NCBI GenBank assembly: GCA_020846955.1
Contig: JADLCZ010000002.1
Location: 1 to 13,134, forward strand
DNA from: Candidatus Nomurabacteria bacterium
GTDB lineage: Bacteria > Patescibacteriota > Minisyncoccia > Phycocordibacterales > UBA9973
DNA: 13,134 nucleotides
Reading direction: 5' to 3'
Both the position numbers and the translations under genes were made by a program. Below are positions 5,940 through 12,016 of this stretch, in pieces (positions within the stretch are counted from its first letter, which is position 1; each line of letters opens with the position of its first letter). Below the pieces are notes generated by a model, which searched no databases, had not been told where the DNA came from, and worked only from the letters and a program-made list of their open reading frames with translations.

Positions 5940-6765
5940 AGAAAAATTTATATTTTTTGGTACACCTGATTATTCTGTATATACACTAGATAGTCTTTCT
6001 GCTAATGGGTACATTCCACACCTTATTGTTACAGCTCCTGACCGACCAGTAGGCCGACACTTTACAATAACTCCATCCGATGCAAAAGTATGGGCGCTAA
6101 AGCATAATGTACCAACACTTGAGGTTGAAAAATTTACAAAAGAAATAATCGAAGATATTAAATCAAAACAAGCTGACCTTTTTATCGTTTCTGCATATGG
6201 CAAAATTCTTCCAAAAGAATTACTTGAAATTCCAAAAATTGGCACATTAAATGTACATCCCTCTTTATTACCTTTGTATCGTGGTCCAGCACCCGAAAAA
6301 GGACCATTACTTAATGGCGATAAAGAAACTGGAGTTACAATAATTTTACTTGATGAAATGGTTGATCATGGACCAATTCTATTACAAAAAAAAGTTCCGC
6401 TAACTGGCACTGAAACAACACCCGAAATTGCAAAAGTTCTTTTTACTATGGGGGGTCAAATGTTGGCAGAAATTATTCCAAAATGGATAGAAGGTAAAGT
6501 AGAATTAAAAAACCAAGATCATACCAAAGCAACACTAACAAAAAAAGTTACTAAGCAGGATGGCCTAATAGATCCAAATGGTGACCCGCTAATAAATTAC
6601 AATAAATACAGAGCGTACAGTGGCTGGCCTGGTATATATTTCTTCCAAGATGGGAAAAGAATAAAAGTGACAAAAGCACATCTAGAAGATGGAAAATTTA
6701 TAATAGAAAGGATAATCCCCGAGGGTAAAAAAGAAATAGACTATAAAAATAAAATACAAAATTAG
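5929..6765 (+). CDS. fmt: Methionyl-tRNA formyltransferase
   Basis: 278 aa, shorter than E. coli Fmt (about 315). It formylates the initiator Met-tRNA using 10-formyl-tetrahydrofolate. The N-terminal formyltransferase domain shows IFFGTPDYSVYTL, TAPDRPVGR, VSAYGKILP, and the catalytic Asn108, His110 in LNVHPSLLPLYRGPAP and Asp146 in DEMVDHGPILLQ. The C-terminal domain is reduced (TKKVTKQDGLID, YRAYSGWPGIYFF). It overlaps def by 11 bases in another frame. The final codons (YKNKIQN, TAG) are encoded in the left arm of the long inverted repeat at 6747-6867, so the natural C-terminus may have been altered by it. Confidence 0.93.
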   Translation: MENKEKFIFFGTPDYSVYTLDSLSANGYIPHLIVTAPDRPVGRHFTITPSDAKVWALKHNVPTLEVEKFTKEIIEDIKSKQADLFIVSAYGKILPKELLEIPKIGTLNVHPSLLPLYRGPAPEKGPLLNGDKETGVTIILLDEMVDHGPILLQKKVPLTGTETTPEIAKVLFTMGGQMLAEIIPKWIEGKVELKNQDHTKATLTKKVTKQDGLIDPNGDPLINYNKYRAYSGWPGIYFFQDGKRIKVTKAHLEDGKFIIERIIPEGKKEIDYKNKIQN

Positions 6766-6867
6766 CTCTCCCCAGAGGGTACTCAAATTTTTTGCTAAAA
6801 ATTTGCTCGGTTCTCACGCCGTCGCACTCGAAAGCCCCTCTGGAAAGACTAATTTTGTATTTTATTT
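6747..6867. repeat. Long inverted repeat joining the ends of fmt and raiA
   Basis: A 19-bp perfect inverted repeat (6747-6765 and 6849-6867) encloses an inner pair CCAGAGGG (about 6772-6779) / CCCTCTGG (6836-6843) and a small A/T hairpin CAAATTTTT/AAAAATTTG (about 6784-6805). The central part is GC-richer than its surroundings and carries GCTCGGTTCTCACGCC. The left arm holds the fmt stop, the right arm the raiA stop. It probably serves as the shared terminator of two convergent genes; the layered structure also suits an inserted MITE- or REP-like element. Confidence 0.8.
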
Positions 6868-7242
6868 GGAAGTAAAAGGGTTGCGCTTGGAGATGCCTTT
6901 TAGCATTTTCTTTACACTCATTGCTCCACGCTTGTAGAGTGTCCTCTCGCGGTCTTTGTTGTGTGTGAGTTCGCTCATCATAGATTCGCGAGCCTGATCT
7001 ATAGCACTATACAAATCTTCGCTTTCGGAAGCTGTAAAGAATTTCTTGCCATCGGCTCTGATGTCTATTTCTGCTTTATACACTTCACCATTCTTATGAT
7101 GATTGGTTGTCTTGGCTACTTCTACCTGCACTTGCACATTTGAATTATTCACAAATTTACTTACACTTTCTACTTTTTTCTCGACATAATCGCGTATTGC
7201 GTCTGTCAATTCTATATTTGTTGCTTTAATATTGATATTCAT
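6862..7242 (-). CDS. raiA: Ribosome hibernation factor, HPF/RaiA family
   Basis: 126 aa. Residues 1-100 are the HPF/RaiA (S30Ae) domain: MNINIKATNIELTDAIRDYVEKK at the start, VEVAKTTNHHKNGEVYKAEIDI and the conserved SEDLYSAIDQA. These proteins bind the 30S mRNA channel and keep idle ribosomes intact during starvation. A basic tail (TLYKRGAMSVKKMLKGISKRNPF) extends it beyond short HPF but it lacks the dimerisation domain of long HPF. The TATAAT box ends six bases before the ATG, so the mRNA is leaderless. Its last codons lie in the right arm of the inverted repeat. Confidence 0.92.
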   Translation of the reverse strand: MNINIKATNIELTDAIRDYVEKKVESVSKFVNNSNVQVQVEVAKTTNHHKNGEVYKAEIDIRADGKKFFTASESEDLYSAIDQARESMMSELTHNKDRERTLYKRGAMSVKKMLKGISKRNPFTSK

Positions 7243-7248
7243 AATTAA

Positions 7249-7254
7249 ATTATA
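7249..7254 (-). promoter_or_regulatory. -10 box of raiA (leaderless)
   Basis: Perfect TATAAT on the minus strand ending six bases before the ATG at 7242. A TTGTTT about 16 bases upstream may be the -35; it lies in the csp terminator. Confidence 0.6.
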
Positions 7255-7270
7255 TCACATATATAATCCA

Positions 7271-7304
7271 AAACAAAAACAACCCCAATAGGGTTGCTTT
7301 TGTT
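7271..7304 (-). terminator. Terminator of the cold-shock gene
   Basis: Arms 7274-7285 and 7291-7302 (CAACCC/GGGTTG core). The single A/C mismatch on the plus strand becomes a G-U pair in the minus-strand RNA, so the hairpin is made for the minus strand, where a T-rich tract (TTTTTGTTTTGG) is part of and follows the stem. It separates csp from raiA. Confidence 0.75.
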
Positions 7305-7331
7305 AATATTAGGTTAAAAAAACCAATATTA
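7304..7331 (-). terminator. Second hairpin at the cold-shock gene stop
   Basis: TAATATT-a-GGTT (7304-7315) pairs with AACCAATATTA (7321-7331) with one bulged base; it covers the csp stop codon and stands directly before the main terminator. It may protect or regulate the mRNA end. Confidence 0.5.
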
Positions 7332-7526
7332 TGCTCGTTGTACGTTTACAGCGTTCATTCCTTTTGGAGAATTTTCTGTTTCGAAAGAAACAGCATCACC
7401 CTCGCGAAGTTCATCAAATGATACTCCAACAAGAGAATTAGAATGGAAGAATAAATCCTTTGCCATACCTTCACCAGTTATGAAACCGAAACCTTTGTCA
7501 GTAAGCTTTTTTATAGTACCTGTCAT
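7329..7526 (-). CDS. Cold-shock-domain protein
   Basis: 65 aa, a single cold-shock domain (OB fold). Starts MTGTIKKLTDKGFGFITGEG with the RNP1 motif KGFGFITG and RNP2 DLFFHSN, and keeps the EGDAVSFE strand. Such proteins bind single-stranded RNA and melt secondary structure, aiding translation; that may matter in a genome with hairpin-rich transcripts, though this is only a thought. Transcribed alone, with a leader of perhaps 30 bases and two hairpins downstream. Confidence 0.95.
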   Translation of the reverse strand: MTGTIKKLTDKGFGFITGEGMAKDLFFHSNSLVGVSFDELREGDAVSFETENSPKGMNAVNVQRA

Positions 7527-7601
7527 AAAGTTTTTTAATTATTTAATAATATACAAAAATAAAGATATAAGAAGATTCGACTTGTTCTATAGATAGCTCT
7601 T

Positions 7602-7630
7602 TTGTCTGACTCTAGAATACCATATATTAT
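7602..7630 (+). promoter_or_regulatory. Possible upstream promoter of the histidine kinase
   Basis: TTGTCT (7602-7607), 17-base spacer, TATTAT (7625-7630); would give a leader of about 43 bases. Confidence 0.4.
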
Positions 7631-7667
7631 TATAATAAGTCAATAGGGCAGGAAGTGAATTAAACGT

Positions 7668-7673
7668 TATAAT
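7668..7673 (+). promoter_or_regulatory. -10 box of the histidine kinase (leaderless)
   Basis: Perfect TATAAT ending six bases before the ATG at 7680, the same spacing as for raiA, pth and the MBL-fold gene. No clear -35. Confidence 0.5.
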
Positions 7674-7679
7674 ATAAGC

Positions 7680-8549
7680 ATGAATAAATTCAAGCATATA
7701 CTGTCAGGATTTCTCGTTACTATTTATCTATTAGCACTTATGTATGCTATTTTGAATAATGATGAAATTTCAGCTTATTTCAATCTATCTCTCACCATCA
7801 TTCCAAGCATTTCACTAATTAGTGTCTTGTTAATTGGTATAAATTATACACGCTTATTTTTCAAAATTGATAGACTTGAATTCGAATTTACTTCTATTGT
7901 AAATCACGCTTTTCGTACGCCACTCACTCGTATTATGTGGTTAGTAAAGGAACTTGAAAAAGAATTACCTCATGAACAGAGATTACTATTTCTGCAAAAT
8001 GTTGAAAACACTACTAGTCGTGTGATTGGAATTGTTGATCTAATTGCTGGTATGAAAGAAGCAAGCAATCCGTTTGGCTATGTCTTTCAAGCTGTATCAA
8101 TACGCGAAATGATCGAGAAATCAATCGAGAAGCACCGCGAAGCCGTAAAACAAAAAAATATTTCATTCCAAGTTTCCACATTCAAAGATATTCCCCTTCT
8201 AACTCTAGATATAAAAAAGATCTCTTTTGTATTTGATGTATTGGTAGAAAATGCAGTTTTCTACACACCAAAGGATGGTCATATCAATATTGATTGTATT
8301 GCCAAAAAGAATAAAATAGTTTTTTTCGTTAGTGACTCAGGGCTCGGATTAACTTTCATGGAGAAATTCCGTGTTTTCTCTAAGTTTTATCGCTCAGAGA
8401 AAGCTCGCCTTATGAATACCGATGGTATGGGCCTCGGACTATATCTCGCCAAGATTATTGTTGAGCGTCACAAAGGCAGTATTTATGTAGAATCCAAAGG
8501 CCGTGACAAAGGCGCAACATTCTATGTAGAATTGCCATACGGTAAATAA
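7680..8549 (+). CDS. Membrane sensor histidine kinase (orphan)
   Basis: 289 aa. Two membrane segments (about residues 8-25 and 37-56) with almost no outside loop, so it probably senses something in or at the membrane. The dimerisation/phospho-acceptor domain has the H-box FTSIVNHAFRTPLTRI with His76; the ATPase domain has the N-box VLVENAVFYTP (Asn191), G1 SDSGLGL (Asp219), an F-box-like FRVFSKFYRSE, and G2 GMGLGLYLAK. The H-box reads HAFRTPL instead of the common HELRTPL, which drops the acidic residue that usually follows the His. No response regulator is adjacent; upstream and downstream genes point the other way. Its stop is two bases from the convergent bshA stop. Confidence 0.92.
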   Translation: MNKFKHILSGFLVTIYLLALMYAILNNDEISAYFNLSLTIIPSISLISVLLIGINYTRLFFKIDRLEFEFTSIVNHAFRTPLTRIMWLVKELEKELPHEQRLLFLQNVENTTSRVIGIVDLIAGMKEASNPFGYVFQAVSIREMIEKSIEKHREAVKQKNISFQVSTFKDIPLLTLDIKKISFVFDVLVENAVFYTPKDGHINIDCIAKKNKIVFFVSDSGLGLTFMEKFRVFSKFYRSEKARLMNTDGMGLGLYLAKIIVERHKGSIYVESKGRDKGATFYVELPYGK

Positions 8550-8551
8550 TA

Positions 8552-9706
8552 TTATTTAAGGTTAATAATTCTTCTGTAATATTCTATATATTTCTCGACA
8601 ATTTTCTCTCCAGAAAAACCCGTTTTTGCTATTGTGCACGCATTCTCCCCTAACTTTTTAACCAATGCTTCATCCTTTGATAATATAAGTAATTTTTTAG
8701 CAAAATTATTTATATCTCCAACTTTAAAAAGATACCCTGTCTTACTATTTTGCATAAATTCTCCAATTCCACCTGTGCGGGTAGCCAAGACTGGCTTACC
8801 ATAGGCCATTGTCTCAAGTATTCCCATACCGAAGCTCTCCTCTCCTGATGTATACATGCCAATATCTGAAGCATTTATATAATTCTCTATATCTAATACA
8901 TTTTTCTTTATAATTATTTGCTTTTCTATGCCCAATTTCTTTATCATTGGTATATACTGTTCGGAATCCCCTCCTGCAAGAATTAAAAGTTTAATTTTGT
9001 TATTACTTTTGACCTTTGACATTATCGCGAGCAGATCTGGTATCCTTTTGACTTTACGCATGTTTGATAAATGGATAACAACGAAATCATCTTCTTTGAG
9101 CCCCAAACTTTTACGAATTGTATTTTTGTTTTTTGTAATTTTCTTTGGGTTATAGAAATTGTGTATAACTTTGATATCCTTTTTTGTCTTAAGGACTTTT
9201 ATTGTATCATTCTTCAAACTCTCGGATACCGCTGTCACTCCACAAGAGCTCTCAATCGAGAATTTGATAGCTGGCATCAGAGTCTTGTCACGAGCCAATA
9301 GTGTAATATCTGTACCATGTAATGTGGTTATAATATTTGGGAATTTAATTTTTTGTGTCTCGGATATATCTTTTGCAAGTAATGCTGCTGTCGCATGTGG
9401 TACTGCATAGTGTACATGCAAAATATCCAATTTGTATTTAGTATTTACATCGACAATTTTGACAGCCAATGGCAATGTATAATCTGGATATTTAAAAAGT
9501 TCATAGCTATTGAACACAACTCTGTGGAAAAATATATTTTTGTCACCAATATTAAGAGCAAATGGTGGCTCATAGCTGATGAAATGTACTTGGTGCCCCA
9601 GGCGCGCTAATTCACTTCCAAGACCTGTAGCCACGATTCCGCTGCCACCTACACTTGGGTAGCAGATAATACCAATTTTTAATATTTTATTTTTGGAAAT
9701 TAGCAT
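8552..9706 (-). CDS. bshA: N-acetyl-alpha-D-glucosaminyl L-malate synthase
   Basis: 384 aa, GT4 glycosyltransferase with two Rossmann domains. It is close in sequence to Bacillus BshA as I recall it: KIGIICYPSVGGSGIVATGLG at the start, HVHYAVPHA, TTLHGTDITLL, SIESSCGVTAVSESL, HLSNMRKVKRIPDL, and ESFGMGILETMAYGKPV with the acidic sugar-nucleotide residue. BshA joins UDP-GlcNAc to L-malate, the first step of bacillithiol synthesis. The start is one base after the bshB1 stop, so the two are co-transcribed and probably coupled. Bacillithiol genes are known mainly from Firmicutes, Deinococcus and Bacteroidetes, so their presence here is notable. Confidence 0.88.
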   Translation of the reverse strand: MLISKNKILKIGIICYPSVGGSGIVATGLGSELARLGHQVHFISYEPPFALNIGDKNIFFHRVVFNSYELFKYPDYTLPLAVKIVDVNTKYKLDILHVHYAVPHATAALLAKDISETQKIKFPNIITTLHGTDITLLARDKTLMPAIKFSIESSCGVTAVSESLKNDTIKVLKTKKDIKVIHNFYNPKKITKNKNTIRKSLGLKEDDFVVIHLSNMRKVKRIPDLLAIMSKVKSNNKIKLLILAGGDSEQYIPMIKKLGIEKQIIIKKNVLDIENYINASDIGMYTSGEESFGMGILETMAYGKPVLATRTGGIGEFMQNSKTGYLFKVGDINNFAKKLLILSKDEALVKKLGENACTIAKTGFSGEKIVEKYIEYYRRIINLK

Positions 9707-9707
9707 T

Positions 9708-10403
9708 TTAATAATTGCGAGAAGAATTTTTAAAATCAGAGAAACTTTCTATCCTTATTGGGTCATTGGCCCACAAGCCTGTAGCATACTCTACGCCTAC
9801 CGACGCACCTATCGCTCGAGCCTTGCTTGTCACTAGATTAATATACCCACGAGTTTTCATTTGGCTTTTATGCATAGACATTGCCTTTACCCACATTTCG
9901 TATTGCCCTGTGACATCTACTACTATATCGGGCTTGTTATCTATCTCGGCGCTACTTTGATAATAATATAGTCCATCGATATTATGAGTTGCATATTTTT
10001 TCAATTCCTTTAATCCACCATAGCGGGCAAGGCGTGATGCATCGCGTACCATGTCTGACAAATTCTTGTGATCAGGGTGTTGATTGTGGGTTTGTGAAGT
10101 TGCCAAGACTACATTTGGTTTATATTTGCGAATAACTTCAGCCAATTTAATTGTATTCTTGGTATTCTTTTCAATATGGCAGTCCTCACCTAAATTGATA
10201 AATTCTATTTCCGCTCCTATGAATTTCGCCGCTTCAGTTGCCTCCTTTTTACGACTTATAGGTGTGCCATTTGTGCCAGCCTCCCCAAACGAAGTGACAA
10301 CAACTTTAACCTTGTTGCCATTTTGTATTTCTTTAATTAATAGCCCTCCACAACCGAATTCTACATCGTCAGGATGAGCCCCAAAAGCCAAAATTTTCTT
10401 CAT
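9708..10403 (-). CDS. bshB1: PIG-L deacetylase, bacillithiol type
   Basis: 231 aa LmbE/PIG-L family zinc deacetylase. Zinc motifs are AHPDDVEFGCGG (His10, Asp13 region) and HNQHPDHKN; the late region KARAIGASVGVEYATGLW matches BshB1 proteins, where it helps bind GlcNAc-malate. It removes the acetyl group from the BshA product to give glucosaminyl-malate. First gene of the bshB1-bshA pair. A weak promoter (TTGCGT 10434-10439, 17 bases, TAAATT 10411-10416 on the minus strand) lies so close to the ATG that the mRNA would be leaderless. PIG-L enzymes act on several N-acetyl sugars; the bshA neighbour decides the call. Confidence 0.85.
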   Translation of the reverse strand: MKKILAFGAHPDDVEFGCGGLLIKEIQNGNKVKVVVTSFGEAGTNGTPISRKKEATEAAKFIGAEIEFINLGEDCHIEKNTKNTIKLAEVIRKYKPNVVLATSQTHNQHPDHKNLSDMVRDASRLARYGGLKELKKYATHNIDGLYYYQSSAEIDNKPDIVVDVTGQYEMWVKAMSMHKSQMKTRGYINLVTSKARAIGASVGVEYATGLWANDPIRIESFSDFKNSSRNY

Positions 10404-10410
10404 ATAAGTA

Positions 10411-10439
10411 AATTTACATTAAATAAAGGTTAAACGCAA
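10411..10439 (-). promoter_or_regulatory. Possible promoter of bshB1-bshA
   Basis: TTGCGT (10434-10439) and TAAATT (10411-10416) on the minus strand with a 17-base spacer; -10 ends seven bases before the ATG at 10403. Confidence 0.4.
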
Positions 10440-10484
10440 ATCAGTATTCAATGGTTGGTTATGGAAAAACAAATATAAAAATGG

Positions 10485-10490
10485 TAAAAT
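10485..10490 (+). promoter_or_regulatory. -10 box of the MazF-like gene (leaderless)
   Basis: TAAAAT, seven bases before the ATG at 10498; no good -35. Confidence 0.4.
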
Positions 10491-10497
10491 ATTCCCA

Positions 10498-10890
10498 ATG
10501 AAAGATTTTGATTCATGGAATAAAGAGAAAAAAGACTTAGAAAATATCGGCCACAATATTTTATCTTTTCACGAAAGAGAAATCTGGTGGTGTTCTCTTG
10601 GATTAAACCTTGGAGATGAACAAGACGGAAAAAATGAACTCTTTGAAAGACCTGTTTTAATACTCAAAAAGTTTAATAATAAAGTAGCATGGGTATTGCC
10701 TATGAGTACCAAACCAAAAGACGGAATCTATTATCATAATCTTGAACACGAAGGAAAAGTATTTACTGTTATTCTTTCTCAATTAAGACTATCAAGCGTC
10801 AAAAGATTCCATCGGTTTGTTAGAAAGATTTCTCCGCATCAATTTGAATTAATACAAAATAAACTAATCAATTTTATAAAGAGGCCATAA
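10498..10890 (+). CDS. MazF/PemK-like toxin
   Basis: 130 aa. From residue 25 on it matches the MazF/PemK fold: REIWWCSLGLNLGDEQDGK (the strand and loop after which most MazF proteins have GxExxxxRP), FERPVLILKKF, AWVLPMSTKPK and the late VILSQLRLSSVKRF, which is the usual 'Q.R.ld..RL' strand. MazF proteins are ribosome-independent mRNA interferases paired with an antitoxin. The first 24 residues (charged, helical) are an extension. Neither the 94 bases upstream nor the convergent region downstream holds an antitoxin gene, so it is an orphan or is paired in trans. Confidence 0.75.
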   Translation: MKDFDSWNKEKKDLENIGHNILSFHEREIWWCSLGLNLGDEQDGKNELFERPVLILKKFNNKVAWVLPMSTKPKDGIYYHNLEHEGKVFTVILSQLRLSSVKRFHRFVRKISPHQFELIQNKLINFIKRP

Positions 10891-10896
10891 ACGAAC

Positions 10897-10918
10897 GAAG
10901 CCCCCTTGCAGGGGCTTC
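10897..10918. terminator. GC-rich hairpin between toxin and the convergent ORF
   Basis: GAAGCCCC (10897-10904), loop of six, GGGGCTTC (10911-10918), seven bases after the toxin stop. There is no long T-run on either side, so it may be a weak terminator or an mRNA 3' protector. Confidence 0.55.
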
Positions 10919-10923
10919 TCGAT

Positions 10924-11052
10924 TGGACTAATGTCCATTTGTATCTTTATATTAACAAAGTAAAGAAAATAAGTCAAATAAATGTGGTATATATCCTTAT
11001 TCGTACGAATAGGTAATAAATATTTATATTTAAGCAAGAACTGTCCTTGCTT
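10924..11052. repeat. Hairpin-rich stretch inside the 113-codon ORF
   Basis: In order: TGGAC/GTCCA (10924-10928/10933-10937, loop TAAT), TTTGT/ACAAA (10938-10942/10955-10959), the 14-bp palindrome TATTCGTACGAATA (10998-11011) and AAGCAAG/CTTGCTT (11032-11038/11046-11052). Less dense and weaker than the array at 536-781. Confidence 0.5.
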
Positions 11053-11218
11053 TTCAAAATTAAATGAAAGTAGGATATACCAAGATCGTGAATAGGCGGG
11101 ATCTGTACCTCCCTTTTTATTAAATAAACAATCATTTAAAAAATGTAATCCACTACTTGCACGCGCAATAGCTCTTTTAGTAAGCTCATATTTATTATAT
11201 TCCATAATTTATAAATAT

Positions 11219-11734
11219 TTATTTTTTAAATCCTAACTCTGACATCGATTTTTCAAAATTGGTTAATAAATCAATTCCATCATCCATTAAAATTAAATCA
11301 CACCCAGATCCTTCAAGTGTTTTATTATATTTATATATAAAATTCTGCATTGAAAGTTTTACATTATTGTACATACATTGGCTTGAGGGACTAGATGAAT
11401 AACTTAAAACTAAATCATCATTAGAATAATCCCATACCTCGAAAAGAAAAAAAGATTCATTATTGATATGCTCAGGTATATAATAATAAGCTAAACAACT
11501 TTTTGTTTTATCGCTCCATATAACAGAATCTGCTTCTTCATTACCATAACGTGCTTTTTCTAATGAATCGTGCTTAACATTATATAGTTCTTGGCATTTT
11601 ATTATTAAATCTTGTTTTCTAATTTCATTATCATAATTTACATTATCAATATTTTTAAATCGGAACCATAAAAAAGCACCTAGGATAAATATTATTACTA
11701 CTATTAATTCCTTATATTCTTTGATTTTTTTCAT
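11219..11734 (-). CDS. Membrane-anchored hypothetical protein
   Basis: 171 aa, not recognised. A lysine-rich start (MKKIKEYKE), one membrane helix at about residues 10-25 (LIVVIIFILGAFLWF), then an outside domain of about 140 residues with four cysteines (in IIKCQEL, KSCLAYY, SQCMYNN and SGCDLIL) that could form two disulfides. The middle strand region (SFFLFEVWDYSNDDLVLSYS) looks beta-rich. Second gene of a minus-strand operon, seven bases after the 60-aa secreted protein and 13 before the 113-codon ORF. It reads like an exported accessory or surface protein; no function can be given. Confidence 0.7.
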   Translation of the reverse strand: MKKIKEYKELIVVIIFILGAFLWFRFKNIDNVNYDNEIRKQDLIIKCQELYNVKHDSLEKARYGNEEADSVIWSDKTKSCLAYYYIPEHINNESFFLFEVWDYSNDDLVLSYSSSPSSQCMYNNVKLSMQNFIYKYNKTLEGSGCDLILMDDGIDLLTNFEKSMSELGFKK

Positions 11735-11741
11735 ATTTTAT

Positions 11742-11924
11742 TTATTTTTTATAGTAACTTTTATATGTAGTGCTTTTGTGAGATTTGGAATAAGATTTTG
11801 TAGTAAACCTACCACTTTTAGCACTTTTATAATAAGAGGTTTTCGCATCAACCTTCTCAAAATTAAAGGCGAAAATACTAAAGACAAACATAACTAAAAC
11901 AGAGAATGTAACGAGTTTTTTCAT
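11742..11924 (-). CDS. Small secreted basic protein
   Basis: 60 aa. A clear signal peptide: MKK, a hydrophobic core (LVTFSVLVMFVFSIFAF) and a likely cleavage after KVDA (residue 27). The mature part is about 33 residues of Ser, Lys, Tyr and Thr with a strong positive charge and contains SAKSGRFTTKSYSKSH and KSTTY. It resembles a short 'SGRFVTKxYAxxHPxTTY' motif that I recall from small proteins of many bacteria, but the role of that motif is not known to me. A TTGCTT / TATGAT promoter is upstream (11955-11982). First gene of the operon with the membrane-anchored protein. Confidence 0.65.
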   Translation of the reverse strand: MKKLVTFSVLVMFVFSIFAFNFEKVDAKTSYYKSAKSGRFTTKSYSKSHKSTTYKSYYKK

Positions 11925-11954
11925 ATAATTTATGAGCTATTTATTAATACTTTA

Positions 11955-11982
11955 ATCATATCCCGAATAGTAAATAAAGCAA
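11955..11982 (-). promoter_or_regulatory. Possible promoter of the 60-aa/171-aa operon
   Basis: TTGCTT (11977-11982) and TATGAT (11955-11960) on the minus strand with a 16-base spacer; transcript start near 11948, about 24 bases before the ATG at 11924. Confidence 0.5.
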
Positions 11983-12012
11983 GCTATTTGGGGTATAAGG
12001 ATGATCCTTGCT
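11958..12012. repeat. Nested inverted repeats between the BshC-like gene and the 60-aa gene
   Basis: CCCGAATAG (11962-11970) pairs with CTATTTGGG (11984-11992, one G-U on the plus strand); AGCAAG (11978-11983) with CTTGCT (12006-12011); and AAGGA/TCCTT (about 11998-12009) forms a small hairpin. The first two are mutually exclusive in part. It overlaps the promoter at 11955-11982 and may also end transcription of the gene at 12017. Confidence 0.5.
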
Positions 12013-12016
12013 AATA

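Larger units (their letters stand above)
10864..11205 (-). pseudogene. 113-codon ORF, probably a broken gene running into a hairpin-rich stretch
   Basis: ATG 11205 to TAG 10864. The first half (ARASSGLHFLNDCLFNKK ... SRSWYILLSFNFE) looks like a normal helical protein domain that I cannot place with confidence; some HEPN-like proteins read similarly. After about residue 48 the sequence changes to Tyr/Leu/Ile-rich, and the DNA there is full of hairpins. The frame then runs through the GC-rich terminator hairpin at 10897-10918 (encoding KPLQGGF) and 27 bases into the toxin gene on the other strand. The C-terminal half is therefore unlikely to be an original part of the protein. Last gene of the operon with the 60- and 171-aa proteins. 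Confidence 0.45.

Noticed and set aside
8928..9610. Several plus-strand ORFs of 71-83 codons
   Set aside because: They are antisense to bshA, whose frame carries conserved motifs throughout.
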